A stretch of DNA of 37,585 nt from Porodaedalea pini (Eukaryota; Basidiomycota; Agaricomycetes; Hymenochaetales; Hymenochaetaceae): NCBI GenBank assembly GCA_002794775.1, contig NBAY01000158.1, positions 1 through 37,585 on the forward strand, written 5' to 3'. Under the pieces are notes generated by a model, which saw only the letters and a program-made list of their open reading frames with translations, was not told the origin of the DNA and made no database searches. Below, one piece after another: positions 28,259 through 37,585 of this stretch. The translations under genes and the position numbers were made by a program. Position 1 is the first letter of the stretch. Each line of letters starts with the position of its first letter.

Positions 28259-29023
28259 GTTGGTGGTTTGCGCATGCATTCTGAGGCGGTGGCAGCTAAC
28301 GTTCCTCCTATGAAGCCTGGGATGAAGCAAAAGCCAGTTGTGGTTGAATCCAGCGGCGATGAAGGACCTTCTCATCCTGGTCCATCCAAGGTTCCGTGTG
28401 CTGCGGGTGCGTCCTCTGCGAGAGATGCAAAGCCCGAAGAGGCTGTTTCTGATGGCCCAGACCCAGATTTGCTCAGAGGTGGGGTACACCTAGGGCAGAC
28501 TGTTCAGTTTGCCCTCGCTTGCAACACTTGCATTGTTGTGGGCGCATCATGCGATGGTGTCCCCAAGAGTCAGTGGTGCACCTGCTGTTTGTGGAATAAG
28601 GTGCGCTGCATCTTCGAGAGGTTCCATGGGCAGCGTGGTAGTACTCAGCTCGCTCCTCTCGTGCTTTCCATGGCGGACCCAATCGGTATCGGCGGCGCAG
28701 TCTGGCAGTTCAGCAATGTGCCCGACTACTCAGACATGGCTTCCGTCAACGTCCTGGTTGGGGCGTTGGCTAGGAATGTCACCGAGTCTTGCGTGTTGAT
28801 TCACGAGTGCCAGGCCGCCGTTCGTCATCGTCTTGAGGCGTATGAGGCTCGTGTCGATGAGCTTACATGTCGTCTCGGTGAATACGAGGAGGTTGAGGGC
28901 TGGATGCCACCTATGCCCTTCCTTGACAAGGAATCTTTCATTAACTATTGGACCATTCAGGAACAGGAGGAGAAGGAAGAAAAGGAAAAGAAGAAGAAGG
29001 GAAAAGGGAAGGGTAGAAAATAG

Positions 29024-29240
29024 GGTAGTTTTGGTGTTTGTTATTTATTTAAGGGAATTTAGTCTATGGTTGGTACCGCGTTAACTGTGCTTTACAACGG
29101 AAGTACAAGATTCAGCTTTTCCTTCCAGGCTCAGTAGGGTACTGTTTTTTGTGTATTTCACGGTTTTGAAGTTTGAGAGTAGGGGTTTATTGTGTGAAAA
29201 GAAATGGAATGAGAACGAATATCAAAGAGAATAAGGGGTA
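29024..29240. other. Convergent gap between z and D2 pol
   Basis: 217 bp between the stop of z (+) and the end of pol (-). A/T-rich on the z side (TTATTTATTTAAGG). It would hold the 3' ends of both transcripts. No other feature seen. Confidence 0.4.
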
Positions 29241-30660
29241 TCATGATTCGGATTCAGTTCCAGAGTTGATGTCAAGGATTTCTGTTGGTTGTGGCCGATC
29301 CTCAGCACCGAGCTCCTCCCCTTCGATTTTTGAATGTTTGTTGGCGAGATCGTTGAGTTCTGAGTTGGTTTGCTCCACTATCTGGGTGACTGGGGTCGAT
29401 ATGTTTGCTTGTGGGTGGTACAGGATAACTCTGAAGGCTGCGTATTGTAGTGCCAAGACTGCACCTGTGAGTTCTGCGAGAATGTACGATCCTCCAGTTG
29501 TTCGGTGAACGACTACCATCGGTCTGAGGTATTTGGGTTTGGCTTTCCGGCTTAGTTCCGTGTTGATTTGTGAGTTTTGAACCAGAACCAGGGCTCCAGG
29601 GCCAAAGTCATAGTCTTGGATCGTGTTTTGGTAGTGTTTTTTGAATTGCTGGATTGATTTGAAGTGAGCGCGCATGACTGCTGAGTGTACTTGTTTCAAG
29701 TCTTCTGGTCAATGCTGGAGTGCCCTTGCTTATGCCACGAGTAGTTCTGACTGGGATACTTTCAATGTGTATACTGGTGACATGTACATTTGTTCGGCCA
29801 AGTCAAATGGAAGGATCAGCTGGACTCCATGGACCATGTAGTATGGCAAATATCCCGTTGCTTTCTGAATCATGATCCTCTCCACCCATATGGCATGGTA
29901 TGCGTGTTGTGACCATCGGGTTTTGTCATTCCCGGCAAGTTTCATCAGTGTTTCCCTAAGGTCCCTGTGGCATCACTCTACGATTCCATTCGCTCTCGAG
30001 TTATAGGGGGAGATTTGGATATTGTGGACTCCGTATCTTGCCAACATCCTGATTACTTTGCCATTGAATGATGGACCATTGTCTGATACGATCTTGTGGA
30101 TGTAGCCCCATCGGCATATGATGTCCTGGAAAATGAAGTTTGCGATCAATCTCAAGTTATCAGCGCGTAAGAGTCAGAATTCTGGGTAGCCTGTGAGTGA
30201 GTCTCTTGCCTGGATGATATACCTGAATCCCCCTGATTTGGGCATGAGCATCACGTCTATGTGTACCCTGGCGAATAGTGGCACTGGTGTTGGAACGTTC
30301 AGTGGGATTCGTACGTGAGTGAATTGCTGAGTCTGGCACAAGTGACATGTCTTCAGGAACCAATGTATGTTGGAACTCATCATGGGCCACCAAAATCGAT
30401 CGTGGATTCGTAGTTGTACTGAAAAGAATCCTTTGTGTCCCAGGTCATCGTGTGCTGACTGCATGACTGAGAATCGGCGATCTCGTGTGAGTATGAGTTG
30501 GTGTGGTCCCGAGTACTGTTTCCTCCAGAGTTGTCCATCTGCGACGAAAAATCAAGTTGCCTTTGTTATGAAGTGTCGAAATTTGTTGTCTGTCATGTCT
30601 TCTGGTTTCTTTGGGTCACTGAGAAACTCCTTGATTTTTATCAACTCTTGATCGGCTGAT
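29241..30660 (-). pseudogene. pol: D2 pol: integrase region
   Basis: Pieces in one frame: HHCC finger (30464-30330: AHDDLGHKGFF, FLKTCHLCQ), core first Asp (VHIDVMLMP), second Asp (KIVSDNGPSFNGK, 30155-29973), Glu region (SPYNSRANGIVE), then a C-terminal region (FGPGALVLVQNSQIN, YLRPMVVVHRTTGGSYILAE) and an acidic tail ending at 29241. The pieces are separated by TGA, for example after GYPEF (30174) and after IVE (29973), where RADN and CHRD contexts suggest CGA originals. No chromodomain is visible, unlike the A/C family. Confidence 0.88.
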
Positions 30661-30724
30661 TCTGCTGCAGCTGTCCAGGGAATGGTGGGAGGGTCGGTAG
30701 CAGGAGGAATGTCTCCAGTGTATG

Positions 30725-31290
30725 CTATGAATATGAAAGCATACTGGTTGTCGATCCATTCCTTGTAGTTTTCATCGTCTGGAGGGTCGGTGTCTGTTCA
30801 CTTTCGTCAACTGAGTCCGTCTGGGCCTGTATGCCGAGTGCCTGGTACATGGATAATTGTGAAGTGGAACAATAAGATTCCAGCGATCCACCAGTTGATC
30901 GGCACATTTGGCTGGATATCTGGGTTGTTGATCATGCCTTTAATGTACTTCATGTCGACTTCAATGTAGAAGTGGTCCAGTCCTATTAGGTAGATTCGTG
31001 CATCGTGGAGTGCCCTCATGAGCCCAAACAGTTCTACTTTTGGCTGTGAGTAGCCGCGATGCCGATGCCTCTCTCTTCGTCTGTTCGTTGAGATATGCTA
31101 GTGATTGTTGCAATTGGGCGTGATGGACTAGAGTTCTGTTCTCTCTCATTCCATGTTGCAGACATAAAACGGGCTGGGAATCGTTCTCCATTTTCTCCGA
31201 TCTGTAAGAGAATCACTCCATATCCTCAAATCAACGAATCTATGCAGAGGTGGACCGGTCTCCCACATTTGTAGTCGATTGGCCTGATGG
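30725..31290 (-). pseudogene. pol: D2 pol: RNase H region
   Basis: Recognisable: ILLQIGENGERFPARFMSAT, WNEREQNSS, then a frameshifted stretch, ARIYLIGLDHFYIEVDMKYI, WIAGILLFHFTIIHVPGTRH. This is the pattern of the degenerate RNase H and connection of the D family. Multiple stops and at least one frameshift. Confidence 0.7.
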
Positions 31291-31453
31291 CTCCAGACTC
31301 GGCGACTGCCTTCTTGAGTTGGTCCATCGATCGCTGTTCGAGTTTTCTGAATGAGAAGGGGATGTCTTTTCCGGTGAGTTGGTTCAGGTCATATGCCAGT
31401 CGAGCAAAGTCGTTGATAAAGTGCCTGAGGACTCCTGCAGTTCCGAGGAATGA

Positions 31454-32560
31454 TCAAACATTGGTAATGTCTTCACAAGGAGGCCAGTCAATGACTTTTT
31501 GGATTTGTGCTTCGTCTGGGACTCGTCCTGAGTAGTTGCAGGTGTGGCCAACTATCATGGCTTCGGGTGCAGCAAGTACCAACTTCTTCCCGGACAGAGT
31601 TGCCCCAACTACTTTGAATCTTTGGAGGACTCGGTTGACGTCGTTTAGGTGTTCCCATATGAATCGGCAGATTCCCAAATTTTCTGGGATGGTCTCGTAT
31701 GATCCATCCTGTAACTCATATCGTGTGGCCGGCCCTTTTATGGGTATATCATCAATGTATGGGAACGCCACATCTGGGATTTTGTCCTTCAGGATGAATG
31801 TGACATCGGCGTGCATGATTTTCTGGGAGTTCATATACTCCATGGGAATCGATGTGAGTCGGAATGCTCCTAGTGGTGTCTGGAATGTTGTTATGTCCCT
31901 ACTTCATATGGCGAGTTTCCTTTGGTTGAATGCTATGAATAAGTCCAAGGTTGTATAGCAGGATTGGCCACCGAAAGACTCGGTGATGTGTTCTGTTGGA
32001 TACGGTACCAATGGATCTCGTATCGTGACTGCGTTTAGAGGTTGAAGATCGTGGACTATCCTCAGCGACTTTCTGTCCTTCTTTACTACATAGAACCACC
32101 TGGATTGGTACAATGAGTTTGATGGTTTGTATACGCCAGACATGATTTTGTCTTTGATAATTGTGACAACCCTGTTGAATATTCCCAGTGGGATGGGAAT
32201 ATTCTTCAGTACCCATGGAATATGCTCGATCATTGGGATAAGAACTGGAGCGAAGTAGTCATAGTCGAGTGCACCCTTTTCTGTTTTGTCCCATGCAAAC
32301 ACCATTTCCTGTGTCCGAATAACCCACCACACGAGATCCTTTTCTTCAGGGAGTAGGAATCTGGCCGGATCTATGTCTATTTCGTCGTATCATTCCTGGG
32401 TGAGTCGTTTCCCAGGTGAGAATGGTGGAGGGTGGGTTGGCAGTTCCGGAAGGTCCTTCAGAGGATCGGGGTGCTGTGTCCTGGTGATTCGGTATTCTTC
32501 GGGGAGTGTGGTTGGAACCGGCTTTATACGATCAGTGACCTTTTTGTACTTGTAGAAGGG
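31454..32560 (-). pseudogene. pol: D2 pol: reverse transcriptase region
   Basis: The 32332-31904 segment has VLIPMIEHIPWVLKNIPIPL, SRWFYVVKKDRKSLRIVHDL and motif A (YTTLDLFIAFNQRKLAI). The 31843-31454 segment has VAFPYIDDIPIKGP with the catalytic YIDD intact and GHTCNYSGRVPDEAQIQKVI. The two are joined in frame across stops near 31850-31900. The RT differs clearly from that of the A/B/C family. Confidence 0.88.
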
Positions 32561-32848
32561 TTGTGTCGTTCAGCGAGTTTGACTTGTTCGAGGAACTAGA
32601 GATTCGTTGTTGTATGGGTGATTGATAGAGAATAGTCCTGTTGCGTTGTTTGTTCGGGTTTTGTTGTTTTCCATATTTTGTTTTGGTTTTACGCCTCCTT
32701 TTTCTGTGACAGTGATCTCAATAGACTGTCTGTCAAAAGAAATATGTACTGTGTTTGACTCTGGGGTATCTGTGGTATAGCATGGTTGTGCCTCTGGTTC
32801 ATCTTGTCGATATTGTACCGATTCATTGACTATCAAAAATCCTTGTCC

Positions 32849-33762
32849 TCAGCTGGTTGCTTTCGTCGTGTTTGTTCTCGAGTTGGAACTGATACATCTT
32901 CTTCCATTACTGGGTGGATTAGTTCCAGTACCTGGTCGTCGATGTCTATATCCACCAACCAAGCCTTGCAGTGTGCAAGGAACAGTCGGCTGAGTAAGAT
33001 GTCGAATGGTGCCGGGTGTATGACTTGTGCTTGTATGAGTACCGAGAATCCTCCAAGTCCTATCCTGAGTCACGGTATTAATCCAAGCGATTGGGTCCTA
33101 GACGCATCTGCTGTTTCGATAGTGATTCATTCGTTGTTCAGAGTCAGCGATCCTAGATGCTTCCACACATTTCGCGATAGTCCGATAAATGAAGCTCCAG
33201 TGTTGAGTAATCCTTCTACCTCAACCTTTCTGTCCAGCCATACATTGATGACTCGAATTGGTACGGTTGCTGGCACGACTGGTTCCTTTTCTGTTGTCTC
33301 ATCTGGCGATCCCGGCCTGGGTCCTACTGAGTACATGGCCATGCCTTCATCTTCGAGGTTTATCGGACTTCATTTGGCCGTCATTATGTCCTTGCACTTT
33401 TGTCTGACTTCTGGCGAAGTTGCCAACAGTTCTTGACCTGATATTGACACTGTGGAATCCAAGAATTGGCAAAATACTGCATCAACCATTGTGGGGTCAT
33501 TAGCTGGTGTGTTGTATTTGAACTGAGGTCTCTGTATATCTATTGTAGGATTGGGAAGTGCAGGCTTTGGTTCCGTCCTTTCCCATGGTGGTGCTACATG
33601 GACTTCCATAGGCTCGCTCGGTGGCTGAGAGTCGGGTACCAATTCTTCGCTTGTCTTGGGCTCTGCCAATTCTGTCTCCTTTCCCTTGCCTGTTTCTGTT
33701 TCTGGTACACCCAAGTCCGTAGCTGGTTCGCGTCCCCCTCGTTCTTTCGTTGGGCTCGTCAT
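32849..33762 (-). pseudogene. pol: D2 Pro region: linker and aspartic protease
   Basis: 33762-33370 encodes a Pro/Glu/Lys-rich linker (PETETGKGKETELAEPKTS) followed by QRPQFKYNTPANDPTMVDAV and SPEVRQKCKDIMTAK. 33342-33127 encodes the protease with GLLNTGAS at about 33212-33192. The catalytic Asp has become Asn (codon 33204-33202), a CTCGAC to CTCAAC CpG change. Further down the frame is broken. Confidence 0.75.
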
Positions 33763-33813
33763 ACGCTTAGGTGAAGGAGAGTTGGCCCTTCCTATATTTG
33801 CCAGCCTCGCTGA

Positions 33814-34785
33814 TCATCTGTGCTGGATGTGAGGGTCACTAGTGTCATCGAACTGAACCTTCCTTCCTTCCCCTACGTATTTGTCCTGTATTTCTTCGAT
33901 ATGGGCTTCCTCCTTACATGGCTGGGTTGGTGTATACATACTTGGTCCTGATATGGTGGGATAGTACGTATCGAACAGGTTCACCATTTGGTGCAGTGGT
34001 GGATCTCGTAGTGCTGTCATATCTACTGGGAGAGTCGTACCCGGAGGGACCTCGTTCAGGTGGTCTCAATAGTACAAGTTCATTTGATCCAGTAAAGAAG
34101 AGCCTTGCGGTCCTGGTGGTAGTCGTGTTCCTCCCAGCATTACAACAAATCCTTGTGCATCCAAGGCCAGTAATCGTCGGTTCAGTAACGTGTCCCTGAT
34201 TGTACAGTCTCTGAACAGGTGTGTGGTGCTGTGGCACATGGCACACATTCAGGGTCCTGTATTCCTTACCTGCATATTTCTGGCTGAGGGTGGGCCTCTC
34301 GGTGGTGCCCTGTATTCTTTGCATGGCCATCCATAATTGTTAGGTCGCTGGTACTCCCGTGGTTCGTTATGGGCATACGGCCGATCTCGAGCGTACCGAT
34401 CATCGTAGTCTCGCCTTCGATAATCCTCCTTCCTTTCACCCTGGAGATCCCATATCTCAGTTTGTAAATCTGATACCATGCATGTGAGCAGGCTCAGTTC
34501 TGAGTCCTCTCGTTTGATGGGGGTCGGTATGTATGGTCCAGATGCTGCGGCGACGTGTTGCTGAGTAAAATATGGAGGTGCTGTGGGTATCCTGAATGTT
34601 CCATACTGCAGTACTGCATATCCTTGCTGCACCCCAGGACCAGTTACTAGGACTCCTCCTACTATAAGTTGGTTGAGTTCGTTGTATAGTACCGGTATAT
34701 CCCAAGGAATGCCAGCTGGGTGTCAAAAGTCAACCAACCGAAGTTGTTGTTCGAGATGCTGATTGGTGAGCCGGTTTAGACCTTC
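33814..34785 (-). pseudogene. gag: D2 Gag: nucleocapsid with CCHC zinc knuckle
   Basis: 34632-34249 is Tyr/Arg-rich (KEDYRRRDYDDRYARDRPYA), a likely RNA-binding segment. 34248-34066 opens with CAMCHSTTHLFRDC, an exact C-x2-C-x4-H-x4-C knuckle at 34245-34204. 34020-33814 has LFDTYYPTISGPSMYTPTQP and a stop near 33814. The pieces are split by stops and shifts. Confidence 0.75.
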
Positions 34786-35169
34786 TCAATAGAACTGCTT
34801 TTGATCTAGATCTGAAATGACTCCTTGAACTAGATATGACATAATATGCATGAAGCTTCGATGGTATTCTCCCAGGGCAGCCATGCTCATCAAAACCTTG
34901 TTGGAATTCTTGGCGACAAAATTGATTAGATCTCCGTAAGTGTATCTTATCGTTGCCGCCGGATAGAAGCCTAGGGCGGCTGTTTTGAATGACGCGAAAT
35001 CATTTTGTCGTGCCTGTGGGAGTGTCGACCATAGTAACTCCTCACGTACCGGTGCATAGTAATGTGCCCAATTGATTTTCTGTAGATCAGTGATTCCTGC
35101 ATTCGATCCTAAGATGTTAACTTCTTTGAAGAATTGTGGGATCCCTTCCAGTTCTACATCGGCATTCAT
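34786..35169 (-). pseudogene. gag: D2 Gag: capsid segment
   Basis: 127 codons: GIPQFFKEVNILGSNAGITD, YYAPVREELLWSTLPQARQN, AALGFYPAATIRYTYGDLIN. This fits a retrotransposon Gag capsid (helix-rich, FYP motif). It starts at an ATG overlapping the TGA of the preceding ORF (ATGA) and ends at TGA where REGLN context suggests CGA. Confidence 0.75.
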
Positions 35170-36113
35170 TGCTGGTGCTCGTTTGTCGTGTCTGTTGGCA
35201 TTGTTGCTCCTGGAACCGGAGGATTCGGTCCGGTGATCGGGAGATTTCTAGACTCGGTGAGGTCTGGAAGAGGATTGGCTACATTGGGTATGGGTTGCAT
35301 TGGTGGTGCCATTGGTGGGGCTTGTGAAGGTCCTTGGCTCGATCCTTGTGCGGTAGAATTAGCCATGACTGCTCTGACTATTGGTGGCGCCACGATATGG
35401 AAAGTCAGTGGAGCCGGTGTGGGTACAGGTGAGGGTGGAGTTGGTGTCCTTCTCGGCTGTTCTGGAGTTGAAGGGCAAGTTTCCGGGTATGGGTCTGCGA
35501 TCCTTGATATTGCAATAGGTATCGATCCTTCTGGAGTTGGTGGCGGCGGTGGCAGGACTAGTTCTTCCTCCAATGTTTCAGACCGATTCTGTGGTGATTC
35601 TGGGGTTGATTGTTCTTCTTGGTTGGGGGTAGGATTCTCAGGTTCGGAGTTTCGTTCTGTTGGTACTTCTATTGGTCCTCCTGTTTGAATCAGATGTTCA
35701 TTGATCCGTCTTCTGATGGCTTGTCTGCCCCAATTAAGTGGTGACCCTGGTCTTCTGGGTGACAATGATCCTAGTGACTGGTTTTGATATGGCATTGCCG
35801 ATTCTCGCAGTCCTGGCGATACTAATTTCCTGACTACTTCTTCAGATCTGGAGCGACTTTGTTCCCTTGTTGGACTCCTGTATCCTTCGAGGCCTGGGTT
35901 CCTTTCCTCACTTTCGGGTGTTCCTCTGGGTCGTTGTGTCTGCTGACTGAGTGGTGTACTGGCGATACTAAGATGAGACCTGTTGCCGGTTATGAAACTT
36001 CCTGGGATACGAAGTGATATCGGGGTTTCAATGAGATCAGGTAGGATTCTTCTGGGTTCAACTGGTTGTCCTCGTTCCTGTGTGGGTTTTGGTTCAGTTA
36101 CTGAGGGTGGCTG
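35166..36113 (-). pseudogene. D2 Gag N-terminal Pro/Ser-rich ORF
   Basis: Open from after TAA (36114-36116) to TGA 35166-35168; the first ATG is 35795 (209 aa). Composition: Arg/Ser-rich first part (SPTREQSRSRSEEVVRKLV), then Pro/Thr-rich (LPPPPPTPEGS, PVPTPAPLTF). Such low-complexity N-termini are common in fungal Gag. It is in another frame than the capsid with an ATGA overlap, so either a frameshift has occurred or the two are separate products. Confidence 0.55.
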
Positions 36114-36369
36114 TTATTGTTCGGTGTCCTGAGGTGTGTTTTCTGGGTTGGCGATTCCAGATCGGCAAAAGGGTGACGTCGACGCTTCTCTGGGAGCATG
36201 TAAGATTCGAGGGGTGGCTGTGGCCGGTGGCTGACCTCTTGGTCTTCCTCAGCCTCGTCCTCTGGGTGGTGGTGGTGGGCTGCTTGGTTCTTCTTGGACC
36301 TTTGCCTGTATGTGCATAGAGCACCGAGGAGCTTCAGACGTCGACCTGATACTTAGGCGAGGCACCTTG

Positions 36370-36391
36370 TCCCCCTCGCGGTGGGCTCCAA
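36370..36391 (-). other. Primer-binding site of D2
   Basis: In coding sense TTGGAGCCCACCGCGAGGG follows the 5' LTR end directly. The TGG and the length fit pairing with the CCA end of a tRNA, unlike the self-priming A/B/C family. I cannot name the tRNA from sequence alone. Confidence 0.7.
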
Positions 36392-37221
36392 TGTGTAGGG
36401 GTGCAGACTCTTCTAATCCGAAGGGTGATTCAGGCTACGGCTCGTGATTGACCCAAGGGGAACTGCGGTGACTTGGTATACCGAGAGGGACAACCTAAGT
36501 AGAGCGAGGTTCAAGATATGAAGACTCGGCGATACGGATACCTGTGGGATTCCAGTTGGACCAAGACTCGGGCGGGTAGAATCGGCACTTATGGCAGCGG
36601 CCGAGGGCATTCGGTGATTGGGTGGCGGAGTTCTGAGAGTCGGTGACAGAGTCGATGTATACTGTTTTCAGAATGAGAGTCGGGCGAGTAGTGCGTAGTA
36701 ATGCATGTAGTAGATTGCAGTCTAGAGGTGGAGAGGGGACTGTCTGTCTCTGTACTTTTTTCGTCTCCCCCTATCTCTCTCCTTACAAACTACTGCAAAT
36801 TTATACTAAACTGAAGCAGAGAAAGTGGTGCAAGACTCGGCCGAGTCTGTGTGAATGGATGTGAAAGTGAGTTGGCGATCGGTCTGCACACATCATGCAG
36901 CCGATTGTCGTGGAGTGATGTTGGAGTCCCCAACCTGCTCTTTCGTCTCCCACCACTGCACACCCATATCTCATGTCCTTGTCCTACTCACCTAATTCCT
37001 TCCGCCTGTCCCCACGAGAGTCGGTCATCCATGTGCTGATCGAGTTCGTGCGACATCCCTCCGTCCAATCATGTCCATACCAAGAATTATAATGAAGAGT
37101 CGGCCGCCGATTATGAATGAATAAATGGTAAAGTTTGGTGGCCGGTAAAGGGATTCAAAGGAGTAGTGTAAGTGAGGGGAGAAAGACTCAGCCGGCGCGT
37201 AGGCGATGGTTAATCGCTACA
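36392..37221 (-). repeat. 5' LTR of D2
   Basis: 830 bp, + strand TGTAGGGGTGCAG...CGCTACA. The minus-strand TATAAA is at 36800-36805. It retains more CG than the copies at 1-682 and 10497-11336. Right flank CCGAC. Confidence 0.93.
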
Positions 37222-37585
37222 CCGACTGCAGGACACTATGTCTTGTGTGTGAACGGCGAGGCGAGTGCGATGCAGTGCATATGCGACAAAGTGTGCAAGT
37301 GTATTCGGTATCACTGGTGCCCCTCCTGATCCTGCCGTTGTGGTAGTGGGGGAACGCGAGACAACTGCGGTCGAGCACAATGTGGAAGAGGTGGAGGACG
37401 ACAGAGGAAGGATCTCGGGGCAGTCAAAGGTATGGCTGATGAAGCGCACACAGAGCTTGCTGATGTCTTTGTGCCCGTAGTAAGTGTCGACTGCCGGTGG
37501 GGGTGCTGCTGGCGCGGGGTGGTGCGAGTGGTGTGCGTGTGGGACTGCCGATGACTGTTTTTTTGTCGAGCGTTTTCAGCGTGGT
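37222..37585. other. Right flank of D2, unidentified
   Basis: CpG-rich, unlike the decayed D sequence. A short + ORF (37265-37480) contains an acidic stretch (EHNVEEVEDDRG) downstream of a Cys-rich one; frames switch around it. A possible donor GTAAGT lies at 37480-37485. Possibly the edge of another gene or element, but too short to say. Confidence 0.25.

Larger units (their letters stand above)
26915..29023 (+). pseudogene. Gene z of D2: coiled-coil and Zn2Cys6-like protein, three exons, antisense
   Basis: Exons by comparison and splice signals: 26915-27335, 27393-28202 (or 28193), 28259-29023, all phase 0. Exon 1 is acidic; exon 2 is a Glu/Ala/Lys coiled coil with a Pro/Ser tail. Exon 3 carries VVVESSGDEGPSHPGP, then a cysteine cluster C-x2-C-x6-C-x8-C-x2-C-x6-C at 28520-28609, which fits the fungal Zn2Cys6 spacing (an extra Cys sits in the fifth gap). 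A helix (HRLEAYEARVDELTCRLGEY) and a Lys-rich tail (KEKKKKGKGKGRK) follow. Exon 3 is fully open. Broken by a longer poly-G run in exon 1 and TGA codons at 27846 and 28059 (CGA in D1). Likely nuclear and DNA-binding; the function is unknown. Confidence 0.65.
24419..37221 (-). mobile_element. D2: large Ty3/gypsy element with 3' accessory module
   Basis: In coding sense: 5' LTR (36392-37221), tRNA-type primer-binding site, gag, pol (protease, RT, RNase H, integrase; no chromodomain seen), then the accessory module: antisense gene z, ORF x, ORF y. The 3' LTR is missing because element C joins at 24419, which corresponds to about 14100 in D1, roughly 90 bp short of the LTR. The sum suggests an intact element of about 13.7 kb. 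All ORFs are broken, mostly by TGA at CGA positions; a few indels (poly-G in z, one base in y) add frameshifts. Confidence 0.85.

Noticed and set aside
13180..37221. One 24 kb D element with LTRs at 13180 and 36392
   Set aside because: The flanks do not form a target duplication and the interior contains the accessory module twice, so two D insertions fit better.
1..37585. tRNA, rRNA or host housekeeping genes
   Set aside because: No cloverleaf with conserved boxes or rRNA signature was noticed by eye, and every long ORF belongs to or overlaps a retroelement.

Overview
The window is a transposon graveyard from a filamentous fungus, most likely an Agaricomycete (mushroom-forming basidiomycete). 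I infer this from Ty3/gypsy chromoviruses of the self-priming Tf1/sushi type with a C-terminal chromodomain, 55-65 nt introns with CTGAC/CTGAT branch sites, and decay almost entirely by CpG to TpG/CpA transition, as expected of methylated DNA. I see no convincing host gene, tRNA, rRNA or CRISPR.

Three copies of one chromovirus family are present. Copy B (+ strand, about 683-12232) is old, CpG-depleted and cut into pieces. Copy A (- strand, 3897-10158) is complete, with 417 bp LTRs, and sits inside B's protease gene with a 5 bp target duplication (GGAAC). Copy C (+ strand, about 18762-24418) has a nearly open pol and a 3' LTR but no recognisable 5' LTR. Comparing A, B and C shows the family's expression plan: a long coding leader, Gag with an in-frame TGA between capsid and zinc knuckle, a -1 frameshift heptamer at the gag-pol overlap, and pol in the order protease, reverse transcriptase, RNase H, integrase, chromodomain. 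The pol stop codon abuts the 3' LTR.

The second family, D, has LTRs of about 830 bp (TGTAGC...CCTACA). Four LTRs are visible: 1-682 (cut by the window edge), a solo LTR at 10497-11336 inside B, 13180-14007 and 36392-37221. Two D bodies occur, both in minus orientation. D2 (24419-37221) has 5' LTR, gag, pol and an unusual 3' accessory module. D1 (13180-17766) has the 3' LTR and most of a second copy of that module. The module holds two sense ORFs (x, about 320 aa with a coiled coil; y, about 195 aa) and a divergent antisense, apparently three-exon gene (z) encoding a coiled coil, a Zn2Cys6-like cysteine cluster and a basic tail. A full-length D would be about 13.7 kb. This module is the most interesting content.

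Other segments: an unidentified insertion in B's leader (1489-2584), a D-related LTR-like stretch (12233-13179), an unassigned CpG-rich segment with diverged repeats of about 180 bp period (17767-18761), and a short right flank (37222-37585).

Order of events, inferred: B is oldest. It was then hit by the 1489-2584 insertion, D LTRs and finally A. D1 and D2 were brought together by a rearrangement that also removed C's 5' LTR and D2's 3' LTR.
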